From: Kitasatospora cheerisanensis KCTC 2395
GTDB taxonomy: Bacteria; Actinomycetota; Actinomycetes; Streptomycetales; Streptomycetaceae
Assembly: GCF_000696185.1 (NCBI RefSeq)
Contig: NZ_KK853997.1
Span: 7,800,001 to 7,864,000 of the forward strand
Reading direction: 5' to 3'
DNA length: 64,000 nucleotides
Shown here: piece after piece, positions 26,858-34,801 of the stretch
Layout: each line of letters starts with the position of its first letter
Position numbering within the stretch: the first letter of the stretch is position 1
Position numbers and translations under genes: made by a program
Notes under the pieces: generated by a model
The model's input: the letters and a program-made list of their open reading frames with translations, nothing else
Databases searched by the model: none
Told to the model about the DNA's origin: nothing

Positions 26858-27367
26858 GTGGCACACAGCGACATCCCGAACAACGCCCACCCGCGACGCC
26901 GCGCCGGATGCCTCGGCATCGCCCGCGACGAAGCCGGCCGCGTCCTCTTCGTCCGAACCCTCTACGGCAGGGGGCTCATCCTCCCCGGCGGAGCCGCCAC
27001 CGAAGGCGAGTGGTTCGACGACGCAGCCCGCCGCGAGTTCGCCGAGGAGACCGGACTGCACGTGCGTCTCTGGGCACTCATCGCCATCGACCAGGTCGCC
27101 GCCGACCCCGGCACCGGATCCTGCGAAGGCGTCAACTTCGTCTTCGACGCGGGCGAGTTCACCGAACAGCAGAAGGCCGACATGCGCGTACCCTCCGGCG
27201 CCGTCTCCGAGATCGCCGACTTCGAATGGGTTCACCCCACCGAGTTCGACACGCACCCCGACATCGCCGAATACACCGCCCGGCGCGTCGCCCAGGCCCT
27301 CGACGCGCTCAAGTACGGGATGTGGCTGCCGCTGCTGCGCCACGGCCGGCCCGTCCAGCCCGCGTAG
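26858..27367 (+). CDS. Nudix hydrolase
   Basis: 169 residues from a GTG. A perfect Nudix box is visible: G-x5-E-x7-REF-AEE-TGL within GAATEGEWFDDAARREFAEE. Nudix enzymes cleave nucleoside diphosphates linked to another moiety using metal ions held by the REUxEE glutamates. It stands 55 bp before the radical SAM gene on the same strand, so it may support that pathway (for example by removing inhibitory nucleotides or acting on a nucleotide-linked intermediate); that is inference. Some Nudix proteins are ligand-binding regulators, another possibility. Confidence 0.85.
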   Translation: MAHSDIPNNAHPRRRAGCLGIARDEAGRVLFVRTLYGRGLILPGGAATEGEWFDDAARREFAEETGLHVRLWALIAIDQVAADPGTGSCEGVNFVFDAGEFTEQQKADMRVPSGAVSEIADFEWVHPTEFDTHPDIAEYTARRVAQALDALKYGMWLPLLRHGRPVQPA

Positions 27368-27422
27368 CCCCGAAGCTCCGCCGCGGCGGTCCAGCGCCAC
27401 CCACTACGAAGGAGGAACCAGC

Positions 27423-28334
27423 GTGACCGTGATCATGGAACGACCGCACGGGGCGACGCTCACCGCGCCCGCCTCGGTCGAACTGGAGCTGACCGGTAAG
27501 TGCCAGCTCTCCTGCACCCACTGCTACAACGAGTCCGGCCCCGGCGTGCCGCACGGCACCATGACCCTCGACGACTGGAGGACGGTCATCACCGAATGCG
27601 CCGAACTCGGCGTACGGCTGGTGCAGTTGATCGGCGGCGAGCCCACCGCCTACCCCGGCTGGGCCGATCTCGTCGACCACGCCCTGGCGCTGGACCTCGG
27701 CGTCGAGGTGTTCTCCAACCTCTTCCACATCACCGACAAGGGCTGGGCGGTGCTCTCCAGGCCCGGCGTCCGACTCGGCACCTCGTACTACTCCGTCAAT
27801 GCCGGAGAACACGACCGTGTCACCAACGTCCCGGGAAGCCACGCCAAGGCCCGCGCCAACATCGCCAAGGCCCTGAGCCTCGGCATCCCCCTCCGAGTCG
27901 GCGTCGTCCGCTGCCACGACGGGCAGCTCGAACAACTCGCCGTGCAGGAACTGCACGCGCTCGGTGTCGAGAACGTCACCCGCGACGACGCCCGCGGCGT
28001 CGGCCGAGCCGGCGGCGGCCAGGCGCCCACCCCCGACGCGCTGTGCGGCAACTGCACACGCGGCCGGCTCGCCGTCCTCCCCGACGGCCGCGTGGCGCCG
28101 TGCGTCATCGGCCGCTGGCTCGGCTCCGGCGACGTCAAGGACCCCGGCGGCCTGCGCGCCGTCCTCGGCGGCCCGGAGTGGGCGAAGCTCTCCGCGAGCA
28201 TCCCGCCGAAGCGCGCGGCCACGGCTGGCTGCGTCCCCAACGACAGCAACGACTGCAACCCGGCCAGCACCGAAGCGTGCAACCCCGCCTACGGCATCGC
28301 ACCCGCCACCGCGTCCGGAAAGGCGACTCGATGA
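27423..28334 (+). CDS. Radical SAM protein with SPASM-like Cys-rich C terminus
   Basis: 303 residues from a GTG with AGGAGG at ideal spacing. The radical SAM cluster motif CxxxCxxC is seen near residue 24 in TGKCQLSCTHCYNE, followed by GGEPTAYPGW of the SAM-binding motif. The C-terminal third has a run of cysteines (LCGNCTRGRLAVLPDGRVAPC, then CVPNDSNDC, then ACNP) typical of SPASM or twitch auxiliary Fe-S clusters, found in peptide-maturing enzymes such as AlbA and PqqE. Generates a 5'-deoxyadenosyl radical to modify a peptide or small molecule. Its stop overlaps the methyltransferase start (ATGA), so the two are made together. Substrate not identified. Confidence 0.85.
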   Translation: MTVIMERPHGATLTAPASVELELTGKCQLSCTHCYNESGPGVPHGTMTLDDWRTVITECAELGVRLVQLIGGEPTAYPGWADLVDHALALDLGVEVFSNLFHITDKGWAVLSRPGVRLGTSYYSVNAGEHDRVTNVPGSHAKARANIAKALSLGIPLRVGVVRCHDGQLEQLAVQELHALGVENVTRDDARGVGRAGGGQAPTPDALCGNCTRGRLAVLPDGRVAPCVIGRWLGSGDVKDPGGLRAVLGGPEWAKLSASIPPKRAATAGCVPNDSNDCNPASTEACNPAYGIAPATASGKATR

Positions 28335-29470
28335 GCTGGACGAAGCACGCCCACGACCTCGCCGAACGGACCACCGACCCGGACTCCCGCTGGCGACACC
28401 CCGTCAGCGAGGTCGCCCGGCACCTGCTGGTGCCCAAGTGGTGGGAACCCGCCGAAGCCGGCGGCTGGCGGCTGATCGACGGCGAGAACGACCCCGACCT
28501 GTGGTTTCGCCGCGCCTACGGCCACGCGTCCATGGTCACCAGCATCGCCGGACTCCACGCCGACCACGCCGGCCCGGAAGACAACCCGGCCGGACGGCCG
28601 ACCAGTTCCGCCACCCTCACCGCACTCCTCGTCAAAATGCTCCGCCACGCCCGCATCGGCGACGACCACACCCTCCTCGACGTCGGCACCGGAGCCGGCG
28701 GACTGACCGCCCTCGCCTCCGTCCGGCTCGGAGCCGACCGCGTCACCAGCATCGACGTCGACGAGTACCTGACCTACGCGGCACGGGACCGCCTCGACGA
28801 GGAACTGGGGCTCCGGCCCAACGTCCTCACCGTGGACGCCACCGGCCCGATCCCCGGCACCTACGACCGGCTCGTGGCCACCGTCGCCGCCCGCCCCGTC
28901 CCGGTCTCCTGGCTCCAGGTGCTGCGGCCCGGCGGACGTCTCGTCACCACCATCGCCGACACCGCGCTGATCCTGACCGCCTGGAAGGACCCCGACGGCG
29001 GCGCTACCGGAATCGTCGAACGCGACTGGGCCGGATTCATGACCACCCGTCACGGCCCGGACTACCCGCCGGGACTCGACACCGTCTTCGAGACCGCCCG
29101 CGAAGCCGAAGGCGAACACGTCGCCACCTACCGCTATCCCGTCGCCGACATCCGCGACAGCTGGGAAGTCCGGTCGATGCTCACGATCACCACACCCGGT
29201 ATCGAGATCGACTTCGAACAGCGGCCCGGCCGATGCACCGCCTACCTCGCCCACCCCGACGGATCGTGGGCCCGCGCCGAAGCCGAACGCTTCGAACCGC
29301 CGACCGTCCACCAGAGCGGACCCCGCCGCCTCTGGGACGACCTCGAACGGATCCGGAACCGGCAAGCCGTCGAAGGCGGCCTGCCCCTCTACGGCTGCAA
29401 AGCCAGGATCGACCCCAACGGCACGATCCACCTCAACCGCGGCCGCTGGTCGGCAACCATCCAGGCATAG
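28331..29470 (+). CDS. Methyltransferase related to protein-L-isoaspartate O-methyltransferase (RiPP-type)
   Basis: 379 residues, translationally coupled to the radical SAM gene by an ATGA overlap. An N-terminal region (RHPVSEVARHLLVPKWWEP) leads to a PIMT-like domain with the SAM loop LLDVGTGAGGLTALASVRLG and GRPTSSATLTALLVKML, where the PIMT family usually has its substrate loop. The C-terminal third is extra, as in the enlarged PIMT homologues that methylate Asp in graspetides, lanthipeptides and lasso peptides to form aspartimide. Those systems have an ATP-grasp, LanM or lasso cyclase; here the partner is a radical SAM enzyme instead. Function inferred from family only. Confidence 0.8.
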   Translation: MSWTKHAHDLAERTTDPDSRWRHPVSEVARHLLVPKWWEPAEAGGWRLIDGENDPDLWFRRAYGHASMVTSIAGLHADHAGPEDNPAGRPTSSATLTALLVKMLRHARIGDDHTLLDVGTGAGGLTALASVRLGADRVTSIDVDEYLTYAARDRLDEELGLRPNVLTVDATGPIPGTYDRLVATVAARPVPVSWLQVLRPGGRLVTTIADTALILTAWKDPDGGATGIVERDWAGFMTTRHGPDYPPGLDTVFETAREAEGEHVATYRYPVADIRDSWEVRSMLTITTPGIEIDFEQRPGRCTAYLAHPDGSWARAEAERFEPPTVHQSGPRRLWDDLERIRNRQAVEGGLPLYGCKARIDPNGTIHLNRGRWSATIQA

Positions 29471-29770
29471 GTGAAAAAACAATCGTGTGCGCACAACTCG
29501 CGGACGAGACCGGTCCCGTACGCGCGCACGGCGCCCGCGAGGTTCCGGGCGGCAGCGCCACCCCGAAGTCCGCTGCCCGGCACGGCGTTACCGTCCCGCT
29601 GGGTAGCAGCGCACCTGCCACAGGGCAGGGCAGGGCCGCTGTTCTCCGTCGGCTGGCGCGAGTACCCGCCGGGCCGTTGGAGGCTGAGGTTGGTGGGGTG
29701 GGAAGTGGTGGCTCGTCGTCGGGTGGGGCGGGGTGATGCGGGTTTTGTGGGCTCGGGCATCATCGACGGC
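29471..29770. other. Intergenic region, no confident gene
   Basis: 300 bp after the methyltransferase. It begins with a short A-run, then a frame from about 29485 to 29736 that could encode about 84 residues but lacks a ribosome binding site and homology clues. The last 100 bp are unusually G/T-rich on the plus strand. No regulatory element recognised. Confidence 0.4.
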
Positions 29771-30103
29771 ATGAGCGACACGCACTCCGACCCGCTGGCC
29801 CGGCTGTGGGAGGACTTCCTCACCCTGCCGTTCCCGCGCAGCTGTTACCGTCAGGCCCCCGCCGGGGAGGACCTGGTCCTGCTCGACAGCCACCTGGCCG
29901 GCTGCGTGTCCGCCGCCCTGACCGGGCCGCTCGACCGGCGGCGCAGAGAGGCGCTCCGGCACGGCACGGCCACCGTCGACCGGATCCTGCCCGAACTCGC
30001 CGACGACGCCGAGGGCCGCGAGTACTTCACCCGCCTGCGCGAGCTGGCGGTTCTCGCGGCGGAACGCGCGGGCGAGGACCGGCCGGGCGACGTGAACGGC
30101 TGA
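29771..30103 (+). CDS. Hypothetical protein (110 aa)
   Basis: 110 residues, soluble and acidic, no signal peptide; no family recognised. Helical pattern with SCYRQAPAGEDLVLLDSHLAGCVSAAL. Its TGA overlaps the ankyrin gene ATG (TGATG), so the two are translationally coupled and probably act together. Confidence 0.65.
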   Translation: MSDTHSDPLARLWEDFLTLPFPRSCYRQAPAGEDLVLLDSHLAGCVSAALTGPLDRRRREALRHGTATVDRILPELADDAEGREYFTRLRELAVLAAERAGEDRPGDVNG

Positions 30104-30768
30104 TGGATCGACAGAACGCCGTCCCGGCGGGGGCGGAGCGGCTCGCGGAGGCGGTGCGGGCCGGCGACCGGGAGCGCGTCGTCGCGTTGCTGGCGGACGG
30201 TGCCGATCCCGACGGCCGGGACGGGAACCGGACCGCGGCCATCGAGCACGCCGTCCGGGCCGGTCATGCGGACGTCGTCGCCGAACTGCTGCGGGCCGGT
30301 GCCGACCCGAACCAGCAGATCGGCGACTACCGGGAGTTGAAGCCGCTGAACCTGGCGCTCGGGTGGGGCTACCTGGAGGTGGCGAGGCTGCTGCTGGTCG
30401 CCGGGGCCTCCACCGGGATCCAGAGCGAGCGGACGCAGGAACTGCCGCTGGTGGTGGCCGTGATCTGCCCCGGGGCGGACCACCGCGAGAGCCTGATCGA
30501 CCTGCTGCTCGAGTACGGCGCGGATCTGGAGGACCGTTCGATGAAGGGCATGACGCCGCTGGAGTGGACCGCCGGCACGCCCAGCCTCGGCGCCGTCCGC
30601 CACCTGCTCACCCGCGGAGCAACGCCCACCCCGGCCGCCGTCCGCCGGGCCCGCGACGCGGCCCGCTGGCGTCCGCAGCACGCCGCCACCTACGCGGCGA
30701 TCGAACAGGCCGTCCTGCGTGCGGAGTTCCTCCGCCGGAAGCGGGCCGCCGAGCAGCGGACGGGGTGA
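30103..30768 (+). CDS. Ankyrin repeat protein
   Basis: 221 residues with four to five ankyrin repeats. Repeat hallmarks are visible as GDRERVVALLADGADPDGRD, GHADVVAELLRAGADPNQQ, GYLEVARLLLVAGAS and the IDLLLEYGADLEDRSMKGMT segment. Cytoplasmic, protein-interaction module with no enzymatic domain. Coupled to the upstream 110-aa gene, which may be its partner. Confidence 0.85.
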   Translation: MDRQNAVPAGAERLAEAVRAGDRERVVALLADGADPDGRDGNRTAAIEHAVRAGHADVVAELLRAGADPNQQIGDYRELKPLNLALGWGYLEVARLLLVAGASTGIQSERTQELPLVVAVICPGADHRESLIDLLLEYGADLEDRSMKGMTPLEWTAGTPSLGAVRHLLTRGATPTPAAVRRARDAARWRPQHAATYAAIEQAVLRAEFLRRKRAAEQRTG

Positions 30769-31228
30769 GCGGGGCGGGGCCCGAGGCCGGCGCTGACCCG
30801 CCGTCAGGGTGAGGCGCGGCCCGGCCGGGTCCGATCTGCGGAGCGCGGGGGAGCGTGCGGGGGCGGGGCACGGCGTGTTCCCGGTGCTGCACGACCTGGC
30901 GTTCGCCGCCTGCGCACACCGACCGCGTCGCGGCGCCGGCCGTCGCCACCGGCCCCACCGGCGAGTTGTCGCCGTGCGGGGTGCACCGGCACCCCGTCGA
31001 GGTGCTGGCGCACCCGCGCAGGGGCGCGCCGATCGTGCTGCCCGAGCGCCCCCGCGAAGCAGATTGACGGATCGTCGGCCCGGGGAGATCCACTGCCGGG
31101 GGACGACCGACCGGGGGAGATCCGGGCCGCGAGGCGGTCCGGGCGGGTGATCCCGGCGGCACGGCCCACACGTCCGGGCCCGGCACGGGAACGGCACCAG
31201 CAGGAACCGGACCACCCGGAGGCACCGC
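30769..31228. other. Intergenic region with possible gene remnant
   Basis: 460 bp. Between about 30870 and 31067 a plus-strand frame shows protein-like composition (VAAPAVATGPTGELSPCGVHR and LPERPREAD before a stop), preceded by VFPVLHDLAFAA in another frame. It has no start or recognisable family and may be a decayed gene or a frame-broken small one. A GGAGG site at 31218-31222 serves the tiny ORF at 31229. Confidence 0.3.
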
Positions 31229-31345
31229 ATGCACCTGACCATGGTTCTGCTGCTCACCCCGCTCGTGCTGGCCGGCGCCGTCACGGCCCGCACCCCCGCC
31301 CGGCGCGGCCGGCACCGCGCCGGGCCGCGCCGCCCGCAGCCCTGA
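31229..31345 (+). CDS. Candidate 38-aa membrane peptide
   Basis: ATG at 31229 with GGAGG six bases upstream. The peptide has one hydrophobic segment (TMVLLLTPLVLAGAVTA) followed by an Arg-rich tail. Size and single helix fit a small membrane peptide or a toxin-like leader; no family recognised. The ribosome binding site is the main evidence. Confidence 0.4.
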   Translation: MHLTMVLLLTPLVLAGAVTARTPARRGRHRAGPRRPQP

Positions 31346-31369
31346 GGCGCGTTCGGGTCCGACGGCCCG

Positions 31370-32104
31370 TCAGAGCCGCCCCGCCCGGCGGGCGATCAGC
31401 GCCGCCAAGCCGTCCAGGATCCGCTCGATGCCGAAGTCGAAGGCGTTGTCGCGGCCGTCGCCCGGCTCCGCCAGGGCGGCGGCGAGGGCCGGGTAGCGCT
31501 CCGCGTGCGCCACCACCAGCCCGCCCAGCGCGCGCAGCATCTCCGCCTCGGGCGACCCCTCGCGGGACTGCCGCTGCTGCGCCGCGATCGCCCGCACGTG
31601 ACCGACCAGCAGCACCGCCGCGTCCATCCGCTCCGCGCCGCTCAGGCCCTGGCCGTCCAGCGCGGCCACCACCCGCTCCAGCCAGGCGAGTTCGCGCGGG
31701 CCGGTGAGTCGCGGCGCGGACAGCGCGTCCAGCACCCACGGGTGGGCGGCGAGCACCTCGGCCATCCGGTGCGCCCAGTCGGTGAGTTGCTGGCGCCAGG
31801 GGGCCTCGCCCGGCGGCGGGGGCTCGCCGACCGCGTGCTCGATCATCAGGGCGATCAGCTCGGCCTTGCCCGGCACGTACCGGTAGAGCGACATCTTCGT
31901 GTAGTCCAGCAGCCCCGCCACCCGCTGCATGGACAGCGCGGCCAGCCCCTCGGCGTCCGCGACCTCGATCCCGGCCCGGGCGATCGCCTCCAGGCTGAGG
32001 GCCGGCTTCGGCCCCCGGGTCGGCCGGGCCGGCGGACCCCACAGCAGGCGCACCGCCGCCGCGTCCTGCCCGGCCTGTCCCGGCTGTTCCGACTGCTCCG
32101 CCAC
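31370..32104 (-). CDS. TetR-family repressor
   Basis: 244 residues from a GTG with GGGGAGGG upstream. Helix-turn-helix at about residues 35-80 (LSLEAIARAGIEVADAEGLA, then the recognition part LLDYTKMSLYRYVPGKAEL). The C-terminal part (WAHRMAEVLAAHPWVLDALS ... HVRAIAAQQR) matches the TetR_C_1-type ligand domain. Divergent from an FAD monooxygenase; a 15-bp inverted repeat lies between them, so it most likely represses that gene and itself, the usual arrangement for drug- or aromatic-inducible monooxygenases. Confidence 0.88.
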   Translation of the reverse strand: MAEQSEQPGQAGQDAAAVRLLWGPPARPTRGPKPALSLEAIARAGIEVADAEGLAALSMQRVAGLLDYTKMSLYRYVPGKAELIALMIEHAVGEPPPPGEAPWRQQLTDWAHRMAEVLAAHPWVLDALSAPRLTGPRELAWLERVVAALDGQGLSGAERMDAAVLLVGHVRAIAAQQRQSREGSPEAEMLRALGGLVVAHAERYPALAAALAEPGDGRDNAFDFGIERILDGLAALIARRAGRL

Positions 32105-32178
32105 GGGCCCTCCCCGGTACTCCGCCGAACCGCCTTGCGTCCGGCCTGAAACTGCGTCTACCGTACACAGCAGAAACA

Positions 32179-32193
32179 GTGTCCATGGGACAC
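32179..32193. promoter_or_regulatory. Candidate TetR operator
   Basis: GTGTCC-ATG-GGACAC, a perfect 6-bp inverted repeat with a three-base spacer in the middle of the divergent TetR/monooxygenase region, 62 bp before the monooxygenase ATG. Confidence 0.55.
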
Positions 32194-32254
32194 ACTTTCT
32201 GGCCCGGGCCCGGGGAGGGCCCGTTCCGGCCTGCCTTCCGAGGGGGAAACACCC

Positions 32255-33415
32255 ATGCAGATCCTGATCTCCGGCGCCGGCATCGGCGGCCCCGCGCTCG
32301 CCCACTGGCTCGCCCGCTACGGCCACCGGCCCACGGTGGTCGAACTCGCGCCCGCGCTGCGGCCCGGCGGCCAGGCCGTCGACTTCCGCGGCCCCACCCA
32401 CCTGACCGTCCTCCGGCGGATGGGCCTGCTGGAGGAGCTCCACGCGCTCGACACCGGCGGCAACCCGATGACCTTCACCGACCGGCACGGCCGCACCCGG
32501 CTCCGGCTGCCCGCCGACTTCGCCGGCGGCGAGATCGAGATCCCGCGCGGCGAACTCGCCCAACTCCTGCACCGGCACACCGAATCCAGCACCGAGTACC
32601 TGTTCGGCAACACCGTCACCGCGCTCCGGCAGGACGACCGCGGCGTCCGGGTCGCCTTCCGGCACGGCCCCGAACGCCACTTCGACCTGGTGATCGGCGC
32701 CGACGGACTGCACTCCCGGATCCGCGCCCTCGCCTTCGGCCCCGAGCGGGACTACGTCCGCCACCTCGGCTACTACGCCGCCACCTGGCAGTTCCCCAAC
32801 ACGCTCGGCCTGCCCGCCGGCAGCACCGGCATCAACACCCCCGGCCGGCTCGCCTCGGCCGGCGCCGACCCCCGCGACCCGGCCCGGGCCGGCGCCTTCC
32901 TGCTGTTCGCCTCGCCGCAGCTCGACCACGACCGGCACGACACCGACGCCCTCAAGTCCCTGCTGCAGCAACGTTTCGCCGACCTCGGCCGCCCCGTCCC
33001 GCACCTGCTGGAGACCCTGAAGGACGCCGACGACCTCTACTTCGACTCGATCAGCCGCGCCGACGTCCCGCACTGGTCCGACGGCCGGATCGCGCTGCTC
33101 GGCGACGCCGCCTGCGGCGCCACCATCGGCGGCATGGGCACCGGCACCGCCCTGGTCGCCGCGTACGTCCTCGCCACCGAACTCGCCCGCGCCGACGGCG
33201 ACCACCGCACCGCCTTCGCCCGCTACGAACAGACCGTCCGCCCCTATGCCGAGCGCTGCCAGCGCGGCGGCGACCGCACCGGCCCGTTCCTCGCCCCGCG
33301 CACCGCCACCGGGCTGCGGGCGCGCAACGCCCTGCTCAACCGGGGCTGGATCCTGGAGAAGATGCTCGAACTCGGCAAGGACGTCTCCACCATGGACCTG
33401 CCCGAACCGGTCTGA
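32255..33415 (+). CDS. FAD-dependent aromatic monooxygenase (TetX/PHBH-like)
   Basis: 386 residues with the group A flavoprotein monooxygenase motifs: GxGxxG FAD-binding loop at the N terminus (SGAGIGGPALAHWLARYG), the DG motif (LVIGADGLHSRIR, near residue 150) and the GD motif (IALLGDAACGATIGGMGTG, near residue 285). No signal or membrane anchor. Such enzymes hydroxylate aromatic or polyketide substrates, or inactivate antibiotics such as tetracycline or rifampicin. Control by the divergent TetR fits a detoxification role. Substrate not determinable from sequence. Confidence 0.87.
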   Translation: MQILISGAGIGGPALAHWLARYGHRPTVVELAPALRPGGQAVDFRGPTHLTVLRRMGLLEELHALDTGGNPMTFTDRHGRTRLRLPADFAGGEIEIPRGELAQLLHRHTESSTEYLFGNTVTALRQDDRGVRVAFRHGPERHFDLVIGADGLHSRIRALAFGPERDYVRHLGYYAATWQFPNTLGLPAGSTGINTPGRLASAGADPRDPARAGAFLLFASPQLDHDRHDTDALKSLLQQRFADLGRPVPHLLETLKDADDLYFDSISRADVPHWSDGRIALLGDAACGATIGGMGTGTALVAAYVLATELARADGDHRTAFARYEQTVRPYAERCQRGGDRTGPFLAPRTATGLRARNALLNRGWILEKMLELGKDVSTMDLPEPV

Positions 33416-33440
33416 GTCCGCCCGCCGCGAAATCCGCTTG

Positions 33441-33473
33441 CCGCCGATCTCCGGGGCGGCCCAAGATCGGCGG
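33441..33473 (+). terminator. Perfect 10-bp hairpin touching the GNAT start codon
   Basis: CCGCCGATCT (33441-33450) pairs with AGATCGGCGG (33464-33473) around a 13-base loop. Its last base is next to the ATG at 33474. It can end transcription of the monooxygenase, or hold the GGCGG before the GNAT start; no T-run. Confidence 0.5.
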
Positions 33474-34028
33474 ATGGACCACGTGATACGCCCCACCACC
33501 GTCGAGGACTGGCAGCGCACCAAGCAGCTCCGGCTGGACGCCCTGCGCGACCCGGTCGCGCACATCGCCTTCCTGGAGACCTACGAGACCGCCGTCGCCC
33601 GCCCGGACGAGGTCTGGCAGCAGCGCGCGGCCGGCTCCCGCGAGGAGCTGACCGCCCGTCAGTTCATCGCCGAACGGCCGGACGGCGGCCTGGACGGATC
33701 GGTCACCGTACTGATCGAACGGGCCGGCACCCAGGACGTCCTCGGTGGGGCGATCGAGGCCGACCAGGCGCACCTGGTCGGCGTGTTCGTCCGCCCCGAA
33801 CAGCGCGGCACCGGCCTGGCCCGGGCCCTGTTCGACGCCGCGATCGCCTTCGCCCACGAGCTCGACGAGCCCCGGATCTCCCGCGTCCGCCTCTACGTGC
33901 ACCAGGACAACGAGCGCGCCGAGGCCTTCTACCGGAAGATCGGCTTCGTCCGCAGCGGCCGGTCCGTGCCCGTCCCGGGCGACGAGTCCTCGATCGAGCA
34001 CGAGCTCGTCCTCGCCCGGGAGGGCTGA
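33474..34028 (+). CDS. GNAT N-acetyltransferase
   Basis: 184 residues. The acetyl-CoA pyrophosphate loop (motif A) is VGVFVRPEQRGTGLARALFD, near residue 105, followed by the motif B-type RVRLYVHQDNERAEAFYRKI. Transfers an acetyl group from acetyl-CoA to an unknown amine. No canonical ribosome binding site separates the ATG from the upstream hairpin; the start may be controlled by that structure or lie slightly elsewhere. Confidence 0.85.
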   Translation: MDHVIRPTTVEDWQRTKQLRLDALRDPVAHIAFLETYETAVARPDEVWQQRAAGSREELTARQFIAERPDGGLDGSVTVLIERAGTQDVLGGAIEADQAHLVGVFVRPEQRGTGLARALFDAAIAFAHELDEPRISRVRLYVHQDNERAEAFYRKIGFVRSGRSVPVPGDESSIEHELVLAREG

Positions 34029-34043
34029 CCGCCCGCCCCGCCG

Positions 34044-34063
34044 CCCGGGCCGGCCGGCCCGGG
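34044..34063. terminator. 20-bp perfect palindrome after the GNAT gene
   Basis: CCCGGGCCGG followed directly by its reverse complement, 16 bp past the GNAT stop. Likely a GC-only terminator before the hemerythrin gene. Confidence 0.5.
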
Positions 34064-34144
34064 GGTGTGCGCCGGGCCCGACGGGGCAGCCGAAGCCGTG
34101 GAGGCCCGCGAAAGGCGCGGCCCGGAGCGCGCGGGAGGCAGACC

Positions 34145-34705
34145 ATGGCCGGCCACGGCGGCAACGTCATCCACGAACTGAAGACCGACCACCGGGAGAT
34201 CGAGGCGCTGTTCGCCCGGATCCGCTCCGCCGCCACCGGCACCGAGCGCAAGGAACTGCTCGACGAGGTGACCGTCGAACTGGTGCGCCACTCCGTCGCG
34301 GAGGAGGCCCACCTCTACCCGGCCGTGCGCGACCGGGTACCGGCCGGCGAGGTGCTCGCGGACAAGGAGGTCGAGGACCACGCCCGGGTCGAACGGCTGC
34401 TCAAGGCGATCGAGAGCACCGCCGCCGAGGACCCCGCGCTGCCCGGCCTCGCCGCCACCCTGATCGAGGAGGTCACCTCGCACATCCAGGAGGAGGAACG
34501 CGAACTGTTCCTCGCCCTCCAGGCCGCCTGCGACGACGAGGAACTCGACCGCCTCGGCGACCGGATCCGCCGCGCGAAGGCCACCGCCCCCACCCGCCCG
34601 CACCCCGGTGCCCCCTCCTCGCCCGCCGCCCGCAGGGTGCTCGCCCCGGGCGTCGGCCTGGTGGACCGCGTCCGCGACCACCTCACCGGGCGGCCGGGCG
34701 CCTGA
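34145..34705 (+). CDS. Hemerythrin HHE-domain protein
   Basis: 186 residues, GGGAGG upstream of the ATG. Hemerythrin/HHE domain (about 8-130) with the di-iron ligands spaced as expected: His in LKTDHREIEALF, His in VRHSVAEEAHLYP (with Glu), His in EDHARVERLL and His in TSHIQEEERELF. A flexible Pro-rich tail follows. Such proteins bind oxygen or nitric oxide or store iron in the cytoplasm. Stand-alone gene here. Confidence 0.88.
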   Translation: MAGHGGNVIHELKTDHREIEALFARIRSAATGTERKELLDEVTVELVRHSVAEEAHLYPAVRDRVPAGEVLADKEVEDHARVERLLKAIESTAAEDPALPGLAATLIEEVTSHIQEEERELFLALQAACDDEELDRLGDRIRRAKATAPTRPHPGAPSSPAARRVLAPGVGLVDRVRDHLTGRPGA

Positions 34706-34801
34706 ACCGGGGCCTGCCGAGCGTCTACGTCGGCCGGGCGTCCGGGCCGGGCAGGCGTCCGGGCCGGACGTCGGGTGCGCCGCGCTGCTGCCGCCGGGTT
34801 G

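Noticed and set aside
30855..31067. Plus-strand frame with partly protein-like composition
   Set aside because: No ribosome binding site, start or recognisable family; joining it to the neighbouring frame would need a shift opposite to (or twice) the usual missing base.
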